Shown: positions 41,201 through 52,484 of the stretch, piece after piece
Position numbering within the stretch: the stretch's first letter is position 1
Layout: each line of letters begins with the position of its first letter
From: Endomychus coccineus
Lineage: Eukaryota; Arthropoda; Insecta; Coleoptera; Endomychidae
Direction: 5' to 3'
Length of the DNA: 64,000 nucleotides
Assembly (NCBI GenBank): GCA_958510875.1
Contig: OY294071.1
Location: 37,292,581-37,356,580 of the forward strand
Program-made: the position numbers and the translations under genes
The notes under the pieces: model-generated
Told to the model about the DNA's origin: nothing
Database searches by the model: none
Seen by the model: only the letters and a program-made list of their open reading frames with translations

Positions 41201-42249
41201 AAGGTATAAAGCTTCTGCATTAATGAAAAATGTAGAATCAGTGATGTTTGTGTTGCCGATTTCCTGAATCATAGTGAAGGTGTTACTTGAATTCAAAAAC
41301 TGCATTATTTTAGCAGTTTTGTTTTGAATTTGGGTTATTAGATATCCATAATCGTTATATTCTATATTCTGAAAAAATCAATAAAATTAAATTTATTTCT
41401 GGAAGATAAAACTGTACAAAGTTACCAGTATCTTTTATTTCAAAAATATTTAACTAGATGAGTAGAATAAAACACGAATTTTAATTTACACAAACTGCAG
41501 AGCTTATTTGTTTGTAACTTAGTTGATAATTCACTTTGATAATGTCACTGTGTGACGAAACAATTGCCAACAAGTAAACTTTGCAGTTCGAGTAAATTAT
41601 AATTTATGTTTTATTTTACTATTCTACATTTTTAAATTTATTTTCATACATTGTAATTATTTTCATAATATAACATTATTAATTATTTTGGGGATATTAT
41701 TCAAAACAAATGGCGAATGACAATTATTGCAATGGAACTGATAGAAGATTTCGATAGAAGTAACTAACCTCAATGTGAGAAATGTGTGAACTATCTTCAC
41801 TTAATTTGGAATGAAATCTGAAGTTTGTACTTCCTTCATGGGTGATAATTTCATACAAATCGTTTTCCAATAATAAGAAAGTCCTATTGAATAAACAAAA
41901 TGTATTCGAATGTTTATATATTCGAGACTGCTTGAATTCTCCAATATTTTCCGTGTCGAATTGATAATTGACATCTTTAGTATCTACAAATGAAGTATTA
42001 CAATATGACAAAAAAGTTGTCGGAATCAAAATTACCTCGTTTATACAGTTTCTCCGTCCTTCCTTGTTGAATAATGGATATTTTCTTTATATTCAAATAA
42101 TCATCAAACTTTTCGGGAAAGTTGACGAAACATTGTGTGAGTTGTATTTTTAAATATATAAACTAGAATTGAATGTTACAATTTCAAGTGCTCAATATTT
42201 ATTTTAATCGATTACTTACCACAACAAAATAAATAAAAAATTTCATCAT
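23265..42249 (-). CDS. Giant secreted EAR-repeat protein with tandem INGV-type modules, 30 exons
   Basis: Exons (minus, high to low): 42249-42220, 42162-42036, 41983-41769, 41368-41160, 41102-40973, 40891-40729, 39704-39601, 39549-39354, 39292-39102, 39041-38946, 38040-37830, 37780-37584, 35162-34994, 34912-34697, 34243-33984, 33932-33572, 33459-33298, 32956-32778, 32725-32539, 32477-32164, 31422-31306, 31174-30977, 30921-30696, 27838-27627, 27566-27386, 27303-26994, 25663-25429, 25205-25053, 25001-24797, 23485-23265. All borders are GT-AG and the 5,775 coding bases stay in one frame: about 1,924 residues. Signal peptide at 1-21 (MMKFFIYFVVFIYLK...), EAR repeats at about 50-390, tandem modules at about 490-1550, cysteine cluster at about 1555-1650, EAR repeats to the end. 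No transmembrane segment after the signal peptide. Size and build suggest the eggshell proteins Nasrat/Polehole/Closca; the family name is unproven. A poly(A) signal (AATAAA, minus) lies at 23228-23223. Confidence 0.85.
23564..23757. repeat. Palindromic MITE in the last intron of the giant gene
   Basis: Inverted arms of about 80-95 bases. AAGGAAATAAACAAACA at 23564 faces TGTTTATTTCCTT ending at 23757. Inner pairs CCACTGATTTTATCA with TGATAAAGTTAGTGG, and CAGTTAAACTGTCATTTTC with GAAAATGACAGTTTAACTG. No coding capacity; distinct from family A. Confidence 0.8.
24130..24590 (-). mobile_element. C-terminal relic of a non-LTR retrotransposon
   Basis: Minus-strand translation, frame broken, follows the usual order of the post-RT end of endonuclease-reverse transcriptases: GDLPVLHRYFHG (usual form: LCLFYRYFHG), a PYEFRMVTPSLS block, then ELWNCLPSVVFPDAYNL (usual form: LWNSLPASVFPDRYDL). 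It is less AT-rich than its surroundings. Ends unclear. Confidence 0.55.
25707..26752 (+). mobile_element. 5'-truncated non-LTR retrotransposon, copy 1, with 10-bp target duplication
   Basis: Plus-strand relic inside the intron between exons 26 and 27 of the giant gene. Conceptual translation, with stops, gives the post-RT region and then an RNase H domain (VY-TDGSKTRGGTGG pattern near 26190; CGVEGNEKANE near 26510). It ends in a short A-run at 26745-26752. Flanks ATCATTTCAG at 25697-25706 and 26753-26762 are identical, marking the target duplication. A sister copy lies at 38190-38940. Confidence 0.85.
28468..30231 (-). mobile_element. R1-type non-LTR retrotransposon, 5'-truncated, 13-bp target duplication
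   Basis: Bounded by identical AGTGGAATGAGCA at 28455-28467 and 30232-30244. Length 1,764 bases. The 5' end is missing inside the reverse transcriptase; the 3' UTR runs to 28468 and ends near TTTTAATAAAGCG without a long poly(A). It is notably GC-richer than the host gene. Confidence 0.88.
28884..30229 (-). CDS. Reverse transcriptase C-terminal part of R1-type element, frame open
   Basis: Open for about 448 codons from the truncation point to TAA at 28886-28884. Motifs in order: FFIDISGAFDNLWW, RGCPQGSVIGPTLWN, GYADDIV (catalytic Asp-Asp), NKLSISVEKTKYM, ELKYLGIIID, then the thumb region and a C-terminal CCHC-like knuckle (CVECQVFDDPLHRVLSC). There is no endonuclease domain, and the upstream RT motifs are lost by 5' truncation, so it cannot move by itself. 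The unbroken frame suggests a fairly recent insertion. Confidence 0.88.
35741..35786 (-). ncRNA. Hammerhead-ribozyme-like motif, left Penelope arm
   Basis: On the minus strand: CTCATGA, a short stem-loop GGTCTTGAAACC, GAAAC, GTACGTA, AAGACG. This matches the hammerhead order CUGAUGA / stem II / GAAA / stem III / UH, except CTCATGA has C where the core has G, so it is probably inactive. A very short stem III is known for ribozymes of Penelope-like elements. Confidence 0.45.
36001..36165 (-). pseudogene. C-terminus of a Penelope GIY-YIG endonuclease
   Basis: Minus-strand reading gives ALAKHCLDYNHQFDYKNFNI then AKETNYYKRSILEIL and a stop. This is the typical end of Penelope proteins (H-x(5)-H-x-FD...N-x-x-IL-x-x-E-x-x-Y-x-KR). 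It is cut on its upstream side by the plus-strand non-LTR fragment that starts at about 36166. Confidence 0.7.
36166..36921 (+). mobile_element. Non-LTR retrotransposon fragment (RNase H end) inside the Penelope remnant
   Basis: Plus-strand conceptual translation, with stops, shows the RNase H end of a jockey/R1-like element: IVIISDGQAAINTLSF, an LNKLSKKNVVTL...PGHRS block, then NNCINLRKNKLRIPTGIL, AHCRSYLKMLGLLQE and a CRFC-type knuckle (FRFCEEKDD). It ends near the AATACAATACAATA tract at 36908-36921. Confidence 0.65.
37138..37389. mobile_element. 252-bp MITE with 8-bp target duplication
   Basis: Inverted ends CATAGTCAAAGTATACCAGG and its complement ending GACTATG; they extend to GTCTGCCGGAGCCTCC. 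Flanks ATAAAAAT at 37130-37137 and 37390-37397 are identical. The 8-bp duplication and CA start suggest a hAT-derived MITE. It is inserted in the right arm of the Penelope remnant. Confidence 0.88.
37462..37507 (+). ncRNA. Hammerhead-ribozyme-like motif, right Penelope arm
   Basis: On the plus strand: CTGATGA (37469-37475), stem-loop TGGTCGTGAGACC, then GGAAC where GAAAC is expected, GTACGTA, ACGACG. The first core box is intact here but broken in the left copy; the second is the reverse. Together they suggest an originally complete hammerhead. Confidence 0.45.
38190..38940 (+). mobile_element. Non-LTR retrotransposon, copy 2, abutting a splice donor
   Basis: Plus-strand relic of the same family as 25707-26752 (shared W-T-TW-H/GLS, NIVVKP-ITFASLVWWT, PTAVMEV and IVG-NIL stretches). 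It begins in the RT palm end (RRRKLEGIGPLTLEG, YM-VILDSELT) and ends with an A-run at 38932-38940. Only CTTAC then separates it from exon 10 of the giant gene, so on the minus strand the intron starts GTAAG followed at once by the element's poly(T). No target duplication was found by eye. Confidence 0.7.
38946..42249 (-). other. N-terminal block of the giant gene: signal peptide and EAR (EPTP) repeats
   Basis: Exons 1-10. EAR repeats form beta-propeller blades in LGI and TSPEAR proteins. Here the pattern hydrophobic-aromatic, 'I-Y-x-W', then 'F-x-I-x-G-x-x-Y-L-x-V' recurs: QFLNSSNTFTMIQEI then NAEALYLIVSN (exon 4), SIYKWTGTYFDQI (exon 5), VHVYIYEFYSESLSKIQII (exon 6), CTIYRWSGSELVDWAIF then GTPFILVTQN (exons 6-7). 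Exons 9-10 form a helical linker (IEDIENDYIVLKTNL). Confidence 0.7.
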
Positions 42250-45200
42250 AAAACTTGACTAGATTTAAATGTCAATTAAAATTCTTTATCACAGGACACG
42301 TAAATATGAATGTTCGATAGAGTGGAGTTAAAAATGAATAAATTCGATGTCTAGTGCAAAAACTACATCACATGCGTTTTTACTTACAGTTCAATGCAAT
42401 TTCTTATCTACAGCAGTTTTTGGAGATGTAGGTATCATTTATGCGGGAAATTTGATTGCTTGTTACCAGTTACAAGACCGTACTTACGCGTATCACAAAA
42501 AAAACTGTTTAAACATTGTAATTTTGAATAGTTTAAAACTGTGGTGTGGGGCCCTCTTATAACTATAAGACATCGACGCAGTTTGTTAATTTTTTGTTGT
42601 TTTTGCGTAATATGTTTACTTAAAATTACAATGTATTTTTAATATGAAAATACTTTTTTTGCATATTTGGGAACATAGACATAATATTAATAATGATAAT
42701 AACGTTTATTTATTTTTCTTTCATAATACAAAATAAAAAAACAGCTTAAATACTTCTTGATGTATTTGAAGTTACAGAACTTGGGTGCTATTTTTTAATA
42801 TATATGTTCATAGCAATGTTACTAAATCATGTTGAATACTTTAATGATTTATAATGCTCAATTTTATATGTAATAAAATTTTCTAAAATCTCATAATGAA
42901 CTTTAAAAGTTTATTCTTGAGTTTAAAGGTGAATTTTGGTGAAATTTGATTTGGGAGATTCCAAGGGTGGAACCCTCTTACCCCCCATAGAGCCCACACC
43001 ATTTTTTTTTTAAAGGAAAATTGTAACAATATTCTGAAGGCTTATCTTTGGTAACTATGTTAAAAGTTGTCGAAATCTATCCAGCTATATTCACAGTTTT
43101 CGTTAAGGCCTACTGGAGCGTAATTGACGGTGCATTACGGGTGATAGTAATTAATGAGTTTATGCTCAGCATACTAAGTTGATTGAAGTAATTTAGGGAT
43201 TCTCTATAAACCTAAAGAATAGCGTGAAATATGCGGGAGCATTTGAGTGACAGAGTAATCTTTCACTGACACGGGCCAAGTTCGAATATAAATGACCAGT
43301 GATCACCACATGCAAATAGATGTAAATTTGACCAAGCGCATAAAGAAACCCCCATGTCCACTCGACAATGGATACTGTATACGGGGCGCCTGTCAACTGG
43401 ACTATACCCCTTTCCTACTATCCACTATCCAGCATTTACAGATCGAATTTCCGCGTGTATCGTAAATACACTGAGACGCGAAAATATGATGCGACATTTT
43501 AACTATGTTAGATTATTCAATATATCTCTACGATGAGAAAGGTACATCCAACAGTCAAAGTTCGAAGAAAAAAAATATTTGTATTAACATTGACGAGACC
43601 GAATATCCGAATATGGTATTAAAGTTACGACTTTTTGAGTTTCAATGTAGTTCGAATATACGGTCCTTTATGATGATCATTTGTTTCAATTGAAATACTT
43701 ATTACGACAACTATGCTTGATTAAATTGTAAAACCCTTCCATCTATGGAGTTAACATAATTGAATTATTTCTAAATAAGACATAATCCATTGGTGCCATG
43801 AACATATGTAATTTTAGACTAAAATTTTGTCGAGATTCGTACAGTGTTTCAGCATCTATCATATTTACAAATGAAGCGTCTACAAATATGGATGAAGCTG
43901 CTTTGTTTGATTCTGTTATAGTGAAAAAAAGTATGAGTTGGCTCTTCTTTGGGTTTCAGTTCTGTTCTATAAACGTTTTCTATATATATATCAAAATTTT
44001 GGTGAATATCAGTCGTTGTTGTCGATTATATTTTTATTTCAAATGATATTTTTGAAAGAAAAGTTAAATACGAATTTTCTTGAAAGACAGATTCTGGCTT
44101 TATCCAAATCCAAACAATATTGTTTCCTACAAAGTTAAATGTAATTTATCAGATAATCATGCTACATCAACTGCTCTGCCAAGGCTGCCGATAAATAATT
44201 TGGCATTCCACCAATTACTTGAAAAGCATGACACTATTACTGGTAGGCAAGAAAAGTTTGCAATGACAATTGATTCTATAAAAAACCATTATGTGCTACG
44301 GCCAGAGAATAAGATTCTGTGATACCAGAGATGATAGGAGGAACTAGTTACTAGATAGTGCATTTCCAATTTATAAAGTAAGCTTCTGTGCCAAATTTAT
44401 TTTCTTCAAGGCTTTTGGATAGCTCATTCAATATTCGATGAAGTTGTTGGGTGTTTGAGTGGTCTTTTCGTAATTCAATTTGATGTTTTGGTAATAGTGT
44501 TAGAGCTTCATGGTCTGTGTGGAGCAGCAATCGTCCAAAAACTTTGCTTATGATGAAATGCAATTTCATTATGCTATTTGCCTGGTTTGGGAATAATGAT
44601 GATTTCGGCAAATTTCCATATTGTGGGAAAGAAGGATAAGTTAAGCATGGGAGTAAATATGACTTTCAGAAGAGGCTCATGCTCTAGTCGCATTCTGGAT
44701 CCTTTCGTATTTTGATTTTGTTTAAACACACTTTTATAAAAACAATTGTTTCAACTTCCTGCTCATTTGACAATAGTTGAACATTACAGGACACATTTTC
44801 TGAAACCATGTATTCAGGGCAAGATTACAATGTATTCCACATAATTAAACAACAAAGTAACAGCTTATAATTACAAGGACGTTCATATCCAATTTGTATG
44901 ATCCAATAAAATTTGTAATTACATTTTTAACTGCAAAGGTTCATACGGTAATTCCATGAGAATTGCATTTCGGGTAGTCTCGTTAAGTCTACTGAAACAC
45001 AATGCGGCTAAAATGTGGCAGGTAACTGAATATATTCTAAGGTTGGAAACTGCAGTCATGAATACTAGATTATGATAAGAGCATTTGGGGCTATCTAAAT
45101 GTCCAAGTTAATTCTACATACAGATTGTATACTACATCGCTAATATGTGAAAATGTCTGATCTATTGGAACATTTTTTTTTAATAATAGCTGTTTTATTC

Positions 45201-48200
45201 CTTCAGGGTAATTAACCCCAGGTTAAGGATCATATAGCATATTGCTAAGACCATCGAGCAGGGGACATTAATTAATTAAGTCAACGGGTTATCACCATGA
45301 AACCATCGGAGCTCTAGAAATGTCTTATAAGCATCTGAGTACATATCTACAGATTCAAGTGTCGAAACATAAGATGCTATCGGAAAGTCTTGGTCCCTGT
45401 CAACAAGCATAAAAGAACAAGTTAGAGTCGGTGTATAATTTTGAGGACTATCCAGTTGAATTGAAGTATCGGTTACAACGGTCAGGGAGCTCAACTTAAT
45501 AATATCGAAGCTGAAGCGTACACAAAAACGTAATTTCAAGTGTAATATTGTTCAATTCAAGATAGACGATAAGATACCCATTAAGTGGAACCCTAGAAAT
45601 AAGTTAGAACAACTACAAGGGTCCGTAATAGAATATATGTTCCCGAACATAATTATGAGTAGAGAATAAAATCGTTTTAGAAATACATAAGAATAGAGTG
45701 AAATTACATCACGAATAAGGAACAATATACGGTTCACATTTTTGCCGGGAGGTGTTATGATAGGGCGCTCTCATTACATATTGAATTACCTATATTCATT
45801 AATTATGAAGTATATTTTCCTGCTAAATTTGCAAGGATCCATCTTACTAGCGTTAAAAGTTATTGAATAAAGCAATGACATTATTCCAAATATCGTCCTC
45901 ATTACCAATCTATTTACCTCATAATCTACTATAAATGAGAGACCCATTATTATTGAATACTGGGCGTACCCCGGTCAACATCTGCCTACTCAGTTGTCTT
46001 ACGGCGACCTGACGATTTACCACCTGCCAAACATTCCAGCGTTGACAGTTGCACGCTTTCTCTAAGTTTCAATGGTCCATCACAGCCAAACGACATAAAT
46101 TTTTTTAATCTTTAGAGTTTTTGACATATATATATATATAGTCTAGCCCTTTCGAACCATACCTCAACCACAACCCTACTCTTTGTACTTTTCTCTATCG
46201 AACACGTAGGCTACGCTATTGATATATAATTTTTTTTTGATAGCCGCCACCACTTCGCATTTCGCCTCACAATATAGGTAGAGGTAGTTTTGGTGAAGGC
46301 AAAGACTATAAATATAAATTTGACTAACATTAAGTATTGATGTACATTCTTGAACACTATAAATCGCAAATAATATGTCCAATGCCACAGTCAGTAGTTT
46401 TGTTGTTATCGGTATGAAATAATTAAAAAACAATTGACTAGTGCAATGCAATTCAATATGACCAGCGAACTCCTGGAGGACGGATTTCCAACTCGAAATA
46501 GATAACGCCACGGGTTTTAAATATGTGGATAGTCGATACATATAGTTGATAATGATATTTGATATCGTTGATTGATTAGATTGATAATCAAGGAGAATCG
46601 ATACTTGATTCATGTCTTAAATAACCTTGTTATCTAGTGAATAAAGTCACCCAAGAACTTGCACTATTACATGGTTGTAACATGGACAGATTCCAGATAT
46701 TACATATTGAGATAAACTGATATTACAATCAATTTCCATATTATATAAATGTTCTTGTAAGAATACAATTAGAGAATATATTTGAGGCTTTTATTTGCAT
46801 GAAATGAAATTCAAATAAAAGTTCTAGAGAACAATAGTAAGAATACATCTCTGATCATGAAACCACCCACATAAAAAGAGGAATCGATACTTCCCTATTT
46901 AATCAGTTCAATTTGTTTCTTACTGCTTCTCTAGAAAATGAGACTCGTCTTCCCCTTTTAATCAAAGAGGCAATTGAACCTAATAAACATCGTATTAAAG
47001 AAGAACTGACTCTTCTTTGATATTCACCCATTTCTTTCCACTAATTTTCAACGAAATTCTCCGAGGAAATTGTAACCTTAAATTTTCAATTACGTTAACG
47101 ATTTTATATTTCTTTCGAAACACGATGAGAAATGTAGGATTAACTTAATAACAGGAATAAAATGGCGCCAATAAATTATTCTAGATTCAACATGAATACT
47201 TGATTGTTCACTTAGCTTGTAATGAGTGAAATATCCATTATGTTGGTGCTTTGTTCATTACTTCGATTTTTGTGGTATTGCTTAAGAATATTCAGTATGT
47301 GTAAGTGACGTCAATGACCGCAAAAATATATTTTGCCACTGATAAACTCGAAATTTAAATTAATTCCTATCCGTTATTGACATTTGAGTTACTGTTATGA
47401 AAACCTCCACATTTGCAGATTTGGCAAATCCTTAGTTTAGTGGAAAGAAATGACTTGTAGTTTATCAATTTAAAAGATAATTGAGTATATGAATAGGTTA
47501 GAGGAGTCAAGTAATTGGAAAGCCAGAGAATGGAATATTCGTCCCAGGTGTGCTTAGAGTCGGCATGACTAAGGACAATAGACACTAGCTAATTGGTTTG
47601 TTAATTACATCAGTGCCAACCGATAAAAGTAGGGGAGTGAAATAATGAACCGACAATTTGTTACTAGGGATGCAATAATTACTACCATTCTTAGTAGCGT
47701 TTTGTATTTTATGTTGACAATAACACGCTAATATTGTTTTTGATCTGATTAATACTGTGTAGTATAAATACAATGCTTGATTATTCATCAAATGAGGCGT
47801 TCACGTCTATGACGCCAGTTTTCAACTAGACTAATATTGAGTTTTGATCTTGATCCTGATAATCATTGGAAATCATAAGAATTTAACTAACCTAATTCTG
47901 AACTGTTGAACATTTTCCATTTCATGTTGATTTTACAAAAAAAAACCGGATAGAATATGAAATAATTTTTATTTCAGAGAAATAATCAAGTATTGTATTA
48001 AAACTACTGCATCGATTAAATGCATGATACATTTAGCCTTACGATTAATTCTCAATTGAATAACTACGTTGTTTTATGGAAATGGAAGTTAAAAATCGTA
48101 CCGTGATATTTCGATATTTTAACAATTTTCCTGAAGCGTCGCTATATTTCAGTCAAGGCTTTCCGAATATCACTTACCTCGCAGTCGGGGAGAATTATAA

Positions 48201-49080
48201 TAACAAAGGATAAGTTTAAAGAAGAAAGCAACTACAAACTAGGGATTCAACTCTATGACAGTGCTGTAGATACATGTTTTAACAGTCTATTAAAGTACAA
48301 CTATTTAAGATTTATTTTAAGAAGTTCATATTTCATTAGTATTCTGATAATATTCTTCTGCTTGGACAAGTTTGCACATTTTTAGTGATATTGTTCACAA
48401 TAGGTTGTTATAACTCTCATGCAAAGGATTTCCGAACAAATATATTTGATTATAGAGCAAGGAATTGTTATGATGGTTGTTTCATAACTGAGAGAAATAC
48501 CAAATGGTGGTAGCATTAAAAGAAAGCTTGGCCTGGTTTTACAAAACAAATTCGAAACTCTGTTAACTGAGAGGCAAGCTTATGTTTTTATATTGAAGAA
48601 GAGAAACTACAAAATCAAATCAAAAATCTTTACTTGCGATGGCTGATGAAATACTATGGAAGTCCATGATTGAGTAGAGGAAGTCAATTCAGTAGTGAAG
48701 AATAGAATAAAAAAAAATTATCACTTCTCCTCTTATATGATGAAAAATCATTCGACAGCTGAGTTGGCTGTGATTTTGGAAAATCATATGTTGGACATGG
48801 TTATTCGAAAGTTTACTCTTTCATCAGCCGCACTGTAATTGGCGCTTCCAGGGAAGGATTTCTATTATTATAGTCTTTGAACACTTATATTTAGAATGTG
48901 TCTTTCTGTTTATCTATACAATACAAATGCAATATTCCTTTAATGATAATAATAATAACAAACAATAAATAAATAAGGAGACTGAGTACAAATAAGCTCG
49001 CAGATTTCACTAATCGACTTATTCTTCAATGTTTCACATTATGATTTGAATAAATTTCCAGTGTTTCTTCTAACCGAAGT
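42250..49080. other. Gene-poor stretch upstream of the giant gene
   Basis: No gene could be supported. Contains a (TA)n tract at about 46126-46140, a 145-residue minus frame at 46176-46613 of unknown nature, and a broken plus-strand region at 43880-44330 that vaguely recalls a piggyBac C-terminus. The promoter of the giant gene must start just above 42249, but no core element is evident. Confidence 0.5.
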
Positions 49081-49086
49081 TTTGAA

Positions 49087-49531
49087 TTCAATTCTTATGA
49101 AGCAGGGTAAGTGATTTTGCGTGGATTAACAATAAGCCGTGCGCCAATGGAATTCACCCTAAAGCTGATGCATATGTGGAGGAAAATAACCACATTCTTC
49201 CGTTCAACGCCATTTCTCCTGATATATTTATGGGTAGTATTGCCGTGCAAAACTGCATACGCATTCCATTTGCTTTCCGAAATGTTCAAGTGAATTATGT
49301 TATTTATGGTCGATGCCCTACGTGTAGGATTTTATTTCTGGTAAGTGTGTCCCGTAGTTAATGCATATTTCTGAAAATATTGCTTCAGTTACAGAAGCCC
49401 TCACCAGAGCTGAGCATTCAGACCGTATATATCAAGTCAGCACTTAACATACTAACTCCTTCCAGTTTCTTTTTTATACCACTTAGGTTTGGAAACTGGA
49501 TTTTGAACTTACTCGCTAATTAAATTTGAAC
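49087..49531 (+). CDS. Candidate orphan exon pair, unrecognised
   Basis: An open segment from an AG at about 49107 to donor CTG|GTAAGT near 49340 reads NGIHPKADAYVEENNHILPF then IPFAFRNVQVNYVIYGRC. A good pyrimidine-rich acceptor (CCACTTAG) at about 49485 would add VWKLDFELTR and a stop. No family recognised and no start codon found. It may be a fragment of a real gene or chance. Confidence 0.2.
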
Positions 49532-49904
49532 TTTCAATGTTTTTTTGTGAAACGATGAATTTGAATGCTTGTGCTGCTAGCCCTCTAAATGGAATAATGT
49601 GGATTAAATACTTCATTTCAAATTATGTAAGTGAATATGCCACTGATTATCTCTGAACCCACTCGTTATGGATCATCTACTGCCAAATTTATTCACCTCA
49701 TAATTTCGTTTGTAACAATTCCAGTAGAAATATTACTGATGTTGATGTATCATATGTTTCTTACCACTCGAACTTACTCTTTTGAACCAATCACCATTTT
49801 GTAAGAATCAGTCGACCGCATACTCCATAGATTACATAGGACATTAAAAAATAATGTGTCTTAGAAATAGATCATTTAGTACTTAGCATACTTAGATAAA
49901 CCTA

Positions 49905-50520
49905 AATATGCTCATTCGGGAGAAAAAAGCTTATTTGCAGTTCAGAGTTGACATCAACAATAACCATCACTTCTGGAGGGAGCTCAATAATCTTGGTACT
50001 CATTCCAAGAACAGTTCTCATGTTATTCCCGATTACTTGAAAAATTCTTTCTATATCAACTCGTATTTCGTTAATTCTGTTAGCTGCGACCTTCTTCTCG
50101 ACCCGAATATTTTGAATCACTATTCGAGCCACATGTGACCTGGCGTGAGCAACTTATCTTTTTTCTCACATCAGATACTGAAATATATAAAACACCTTTG
50201 TTTACTAAATCAAATACTACTCGCGACGAAATTAACACAACTGCGTTATTGTATTGGTGCCTTCTAGTAATTTTTCAACTTCTGAATCGTACTTTCTCCC
50301 ATTTGGAAGATATCATTTATTTTGCTACTGCAAAGTACCTAATCCTGTGGGTATGGAATAGCTAGTCCAATCAGAAGCCAATCTGGTTTCAGATTTCAGC
50401 GTAGCCGAGTGACTGCTATCACCGCATTATACAAAAACATTCAACAGAATAAATTACAAGTCTGTTAGCAATTTTATATTTTATTGGATTTTCTGCAGGT
50501 GTAGTACCATTACTTTAGTT
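49905..50520 (+). mobile_element. Non-LTR retrotransposon relic, N-terminal part of the RT region
   Basis: Two abutting plus frames give AYLQFRVDINNNHHFWRELN and GTHSKNSS, then FINSxS...L-FYSSHM-like text, a TSDTEIYKT block and, after a break, QSGFRFQRSRVTAITALYKN. This follows the order of jockey-clade elements before and at RT motif 1-2 (usual: NPKKFW..L; NQSGFR..H). Stops and indels make it inactive. Confidence 0.6.
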
Positions 50521-52484
50521 CTATTTGTCTGATAGAATGTAAGCGGTTATGGTGGACAGGGGAATCCCAGAGTTCTTGATTGTAGAGACGCACAGAAGTA
50601 GATTTTGAGCCCTTTACCTTCTCAACTGGATGCAGATAAGCTCTGAAAGGAATGAACATATTGGGTTCCAAAAAACATGTGAACCAACACCTTCGAACAA
50701 GTGATTTGAACTTGGGACAGGTGTATCACCAACTTCTGATATGAGATACAAGATATTCGTTTCTCATCAACTCTATTCATTTTCTCATATTAACTTACTT
50801 ACTGAATTTTATTGCACTATTTTTGTATTGTCTTATCCTTTATTCTTCAAGGTTGAGTGGAAGAGAGCACTTGTTTGATCCCTTGTGGCTCAGACAAAAG
50901 CTAAATCTGCATCTGAGTAACAGTATTTCAAGTATTGTCAATGTACGCGTATATGTACTTCTCCTTCCATCAATAAAAACGTTTGTCATTATCATCAACA
51001 TTAATATTATTACATGTTGTTTCGTTCCGATTCGATCTAACTTCCATTAAATGCAATTTTTATGTAATCTTATTCGTTTTTACCTTTTGGAAGAATGGAA
51101 TACCTAGCTAATTCGATCGTTCTGTTTTGGCCAGTCCAATATGCTCAGATTGTGAAACACGAGAACAAAGTGCTGAGTGAATTATGTTATTGATTATTTG
51201 TATTTAGCAATCTATCCATGATCCGACAGTCGTAAAAGTAATCGGAACGTTGTTTCAGCTTAGTTGAGGGCTTGGTGTGCATACTAGACCCTCAGATAAT
51301 AAGATAAAATGAGAGTGTCGCCTATAAATGACTCAAATTGTTAGCAGTAAATCGCGAGGGCATTTAACATACGTTGCCAGCCCGCGTGTTTAACGAAATG
51401 TTTTCCTTGATTGGATAAAAGTAGATCTGTGCTTTTGTTTCCCCTGATTTGATTTCCGTATGCCCAGAAGCGTCAAATTTGCTGATAACTTCAATTAAAA
51501 CGAGTTTATTACATCTATTAAAATTTTATGTACAATTCGTATTAAAGTATAAGATATGGTAATATTCGTTTTATGACGGAATATTTGCTTTGTTCTCTAT
51601 GTTGCTTAGTTGCCATCAAATTGTAGGTCGTATATGCAGTGTAGTATACATTATTATTCGAATATTCAATTCATTTTATATTCGCAATGTATAACAAAGA
51701 AATCGATATCGAAATACATCTTGAAACATTCGAAAGCCTGATAATTGGTGATAACAATGTATTATTACTAAAAAGAAAGAGCGTTAACTAATTGTTGCTA
51801 AAATCGAATTGAATTTCAACGAACATCGACGTTGATGATTAGAATATAGGAATTAAAGTACGCATCAATACGAATAATAACATCAAAAATACATTATCCC
51901 TGACTTCATATTGCCAGAATCCCAATAACCACTTGTAGATTTGTTTCTATTAATTTCTAAATTAATTTCTTTATGAGATCAACCTCTAAAACCATATCAT
52001 CTGTTAAAATTGATACACTTACACTGAAATAACTGTTAGTGATCATTAATAATAGGGGTAAATCACATTTTGACACGTTCCGATTTTTTCTCACCCCGTA
52101 GGCATTAATATCACACCCAGTTTAAACGGAAATAGTAACGTTCTATGACTTCCCACTGAGTAATATTGTTACTTGAGTGATTATTATGTAATTTTCAATT
52201 CAATTAATGAAAAGCATATTACAAAGAAGATGATAGTGTTTGAATTCCACCCCTCCATTACCTCCTGACATCCCTTGTTCCTTAGTTTTTTCAATGGGAT
52301 ATTTCATATATTCCATTGAGTTTAAATTTCAATCTCTGCTTATAATATTTTAATTTATTCAAATTCAGTATTGCGTTACATACCGTAAGTATGGCAAACA
52401 TCGTCACCTCAGAGATGGGGCTGTCAAGAATATACCTTCTTTCAGTAACGAAATACACAACATGGGGGTACCTTGTATGAAGAA
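50521..52484. other. Intergenic stretch, no gene seen
   Basis: AT-rich with short chance frames only. No repeat or RNA gene recognised. Confidence 0.5.

Noticed and set aside
43880..44330. Possible piggyBac transposase C-terminus on the plus strand
   Set aside because: Only a vague order of aromatic and basic residues (KKSMSW...; SIKNHYVLRPENK); no DDD residues, TTAA flanks or inverted ends seen.
44351..44611. Minus frame resembling a retroelement RT/RNase H (TDHEALTLL; LNELSKSLEEN)
   Set aside because: Two short resemblances to different retroelement regions in the wrong order; too weak to call.
46176..46613. 145-codon minus frame
   Set aside because: Longest unexplained frame in the right part, but hydrophobic, AT-driven composition, no domain, no splice context.
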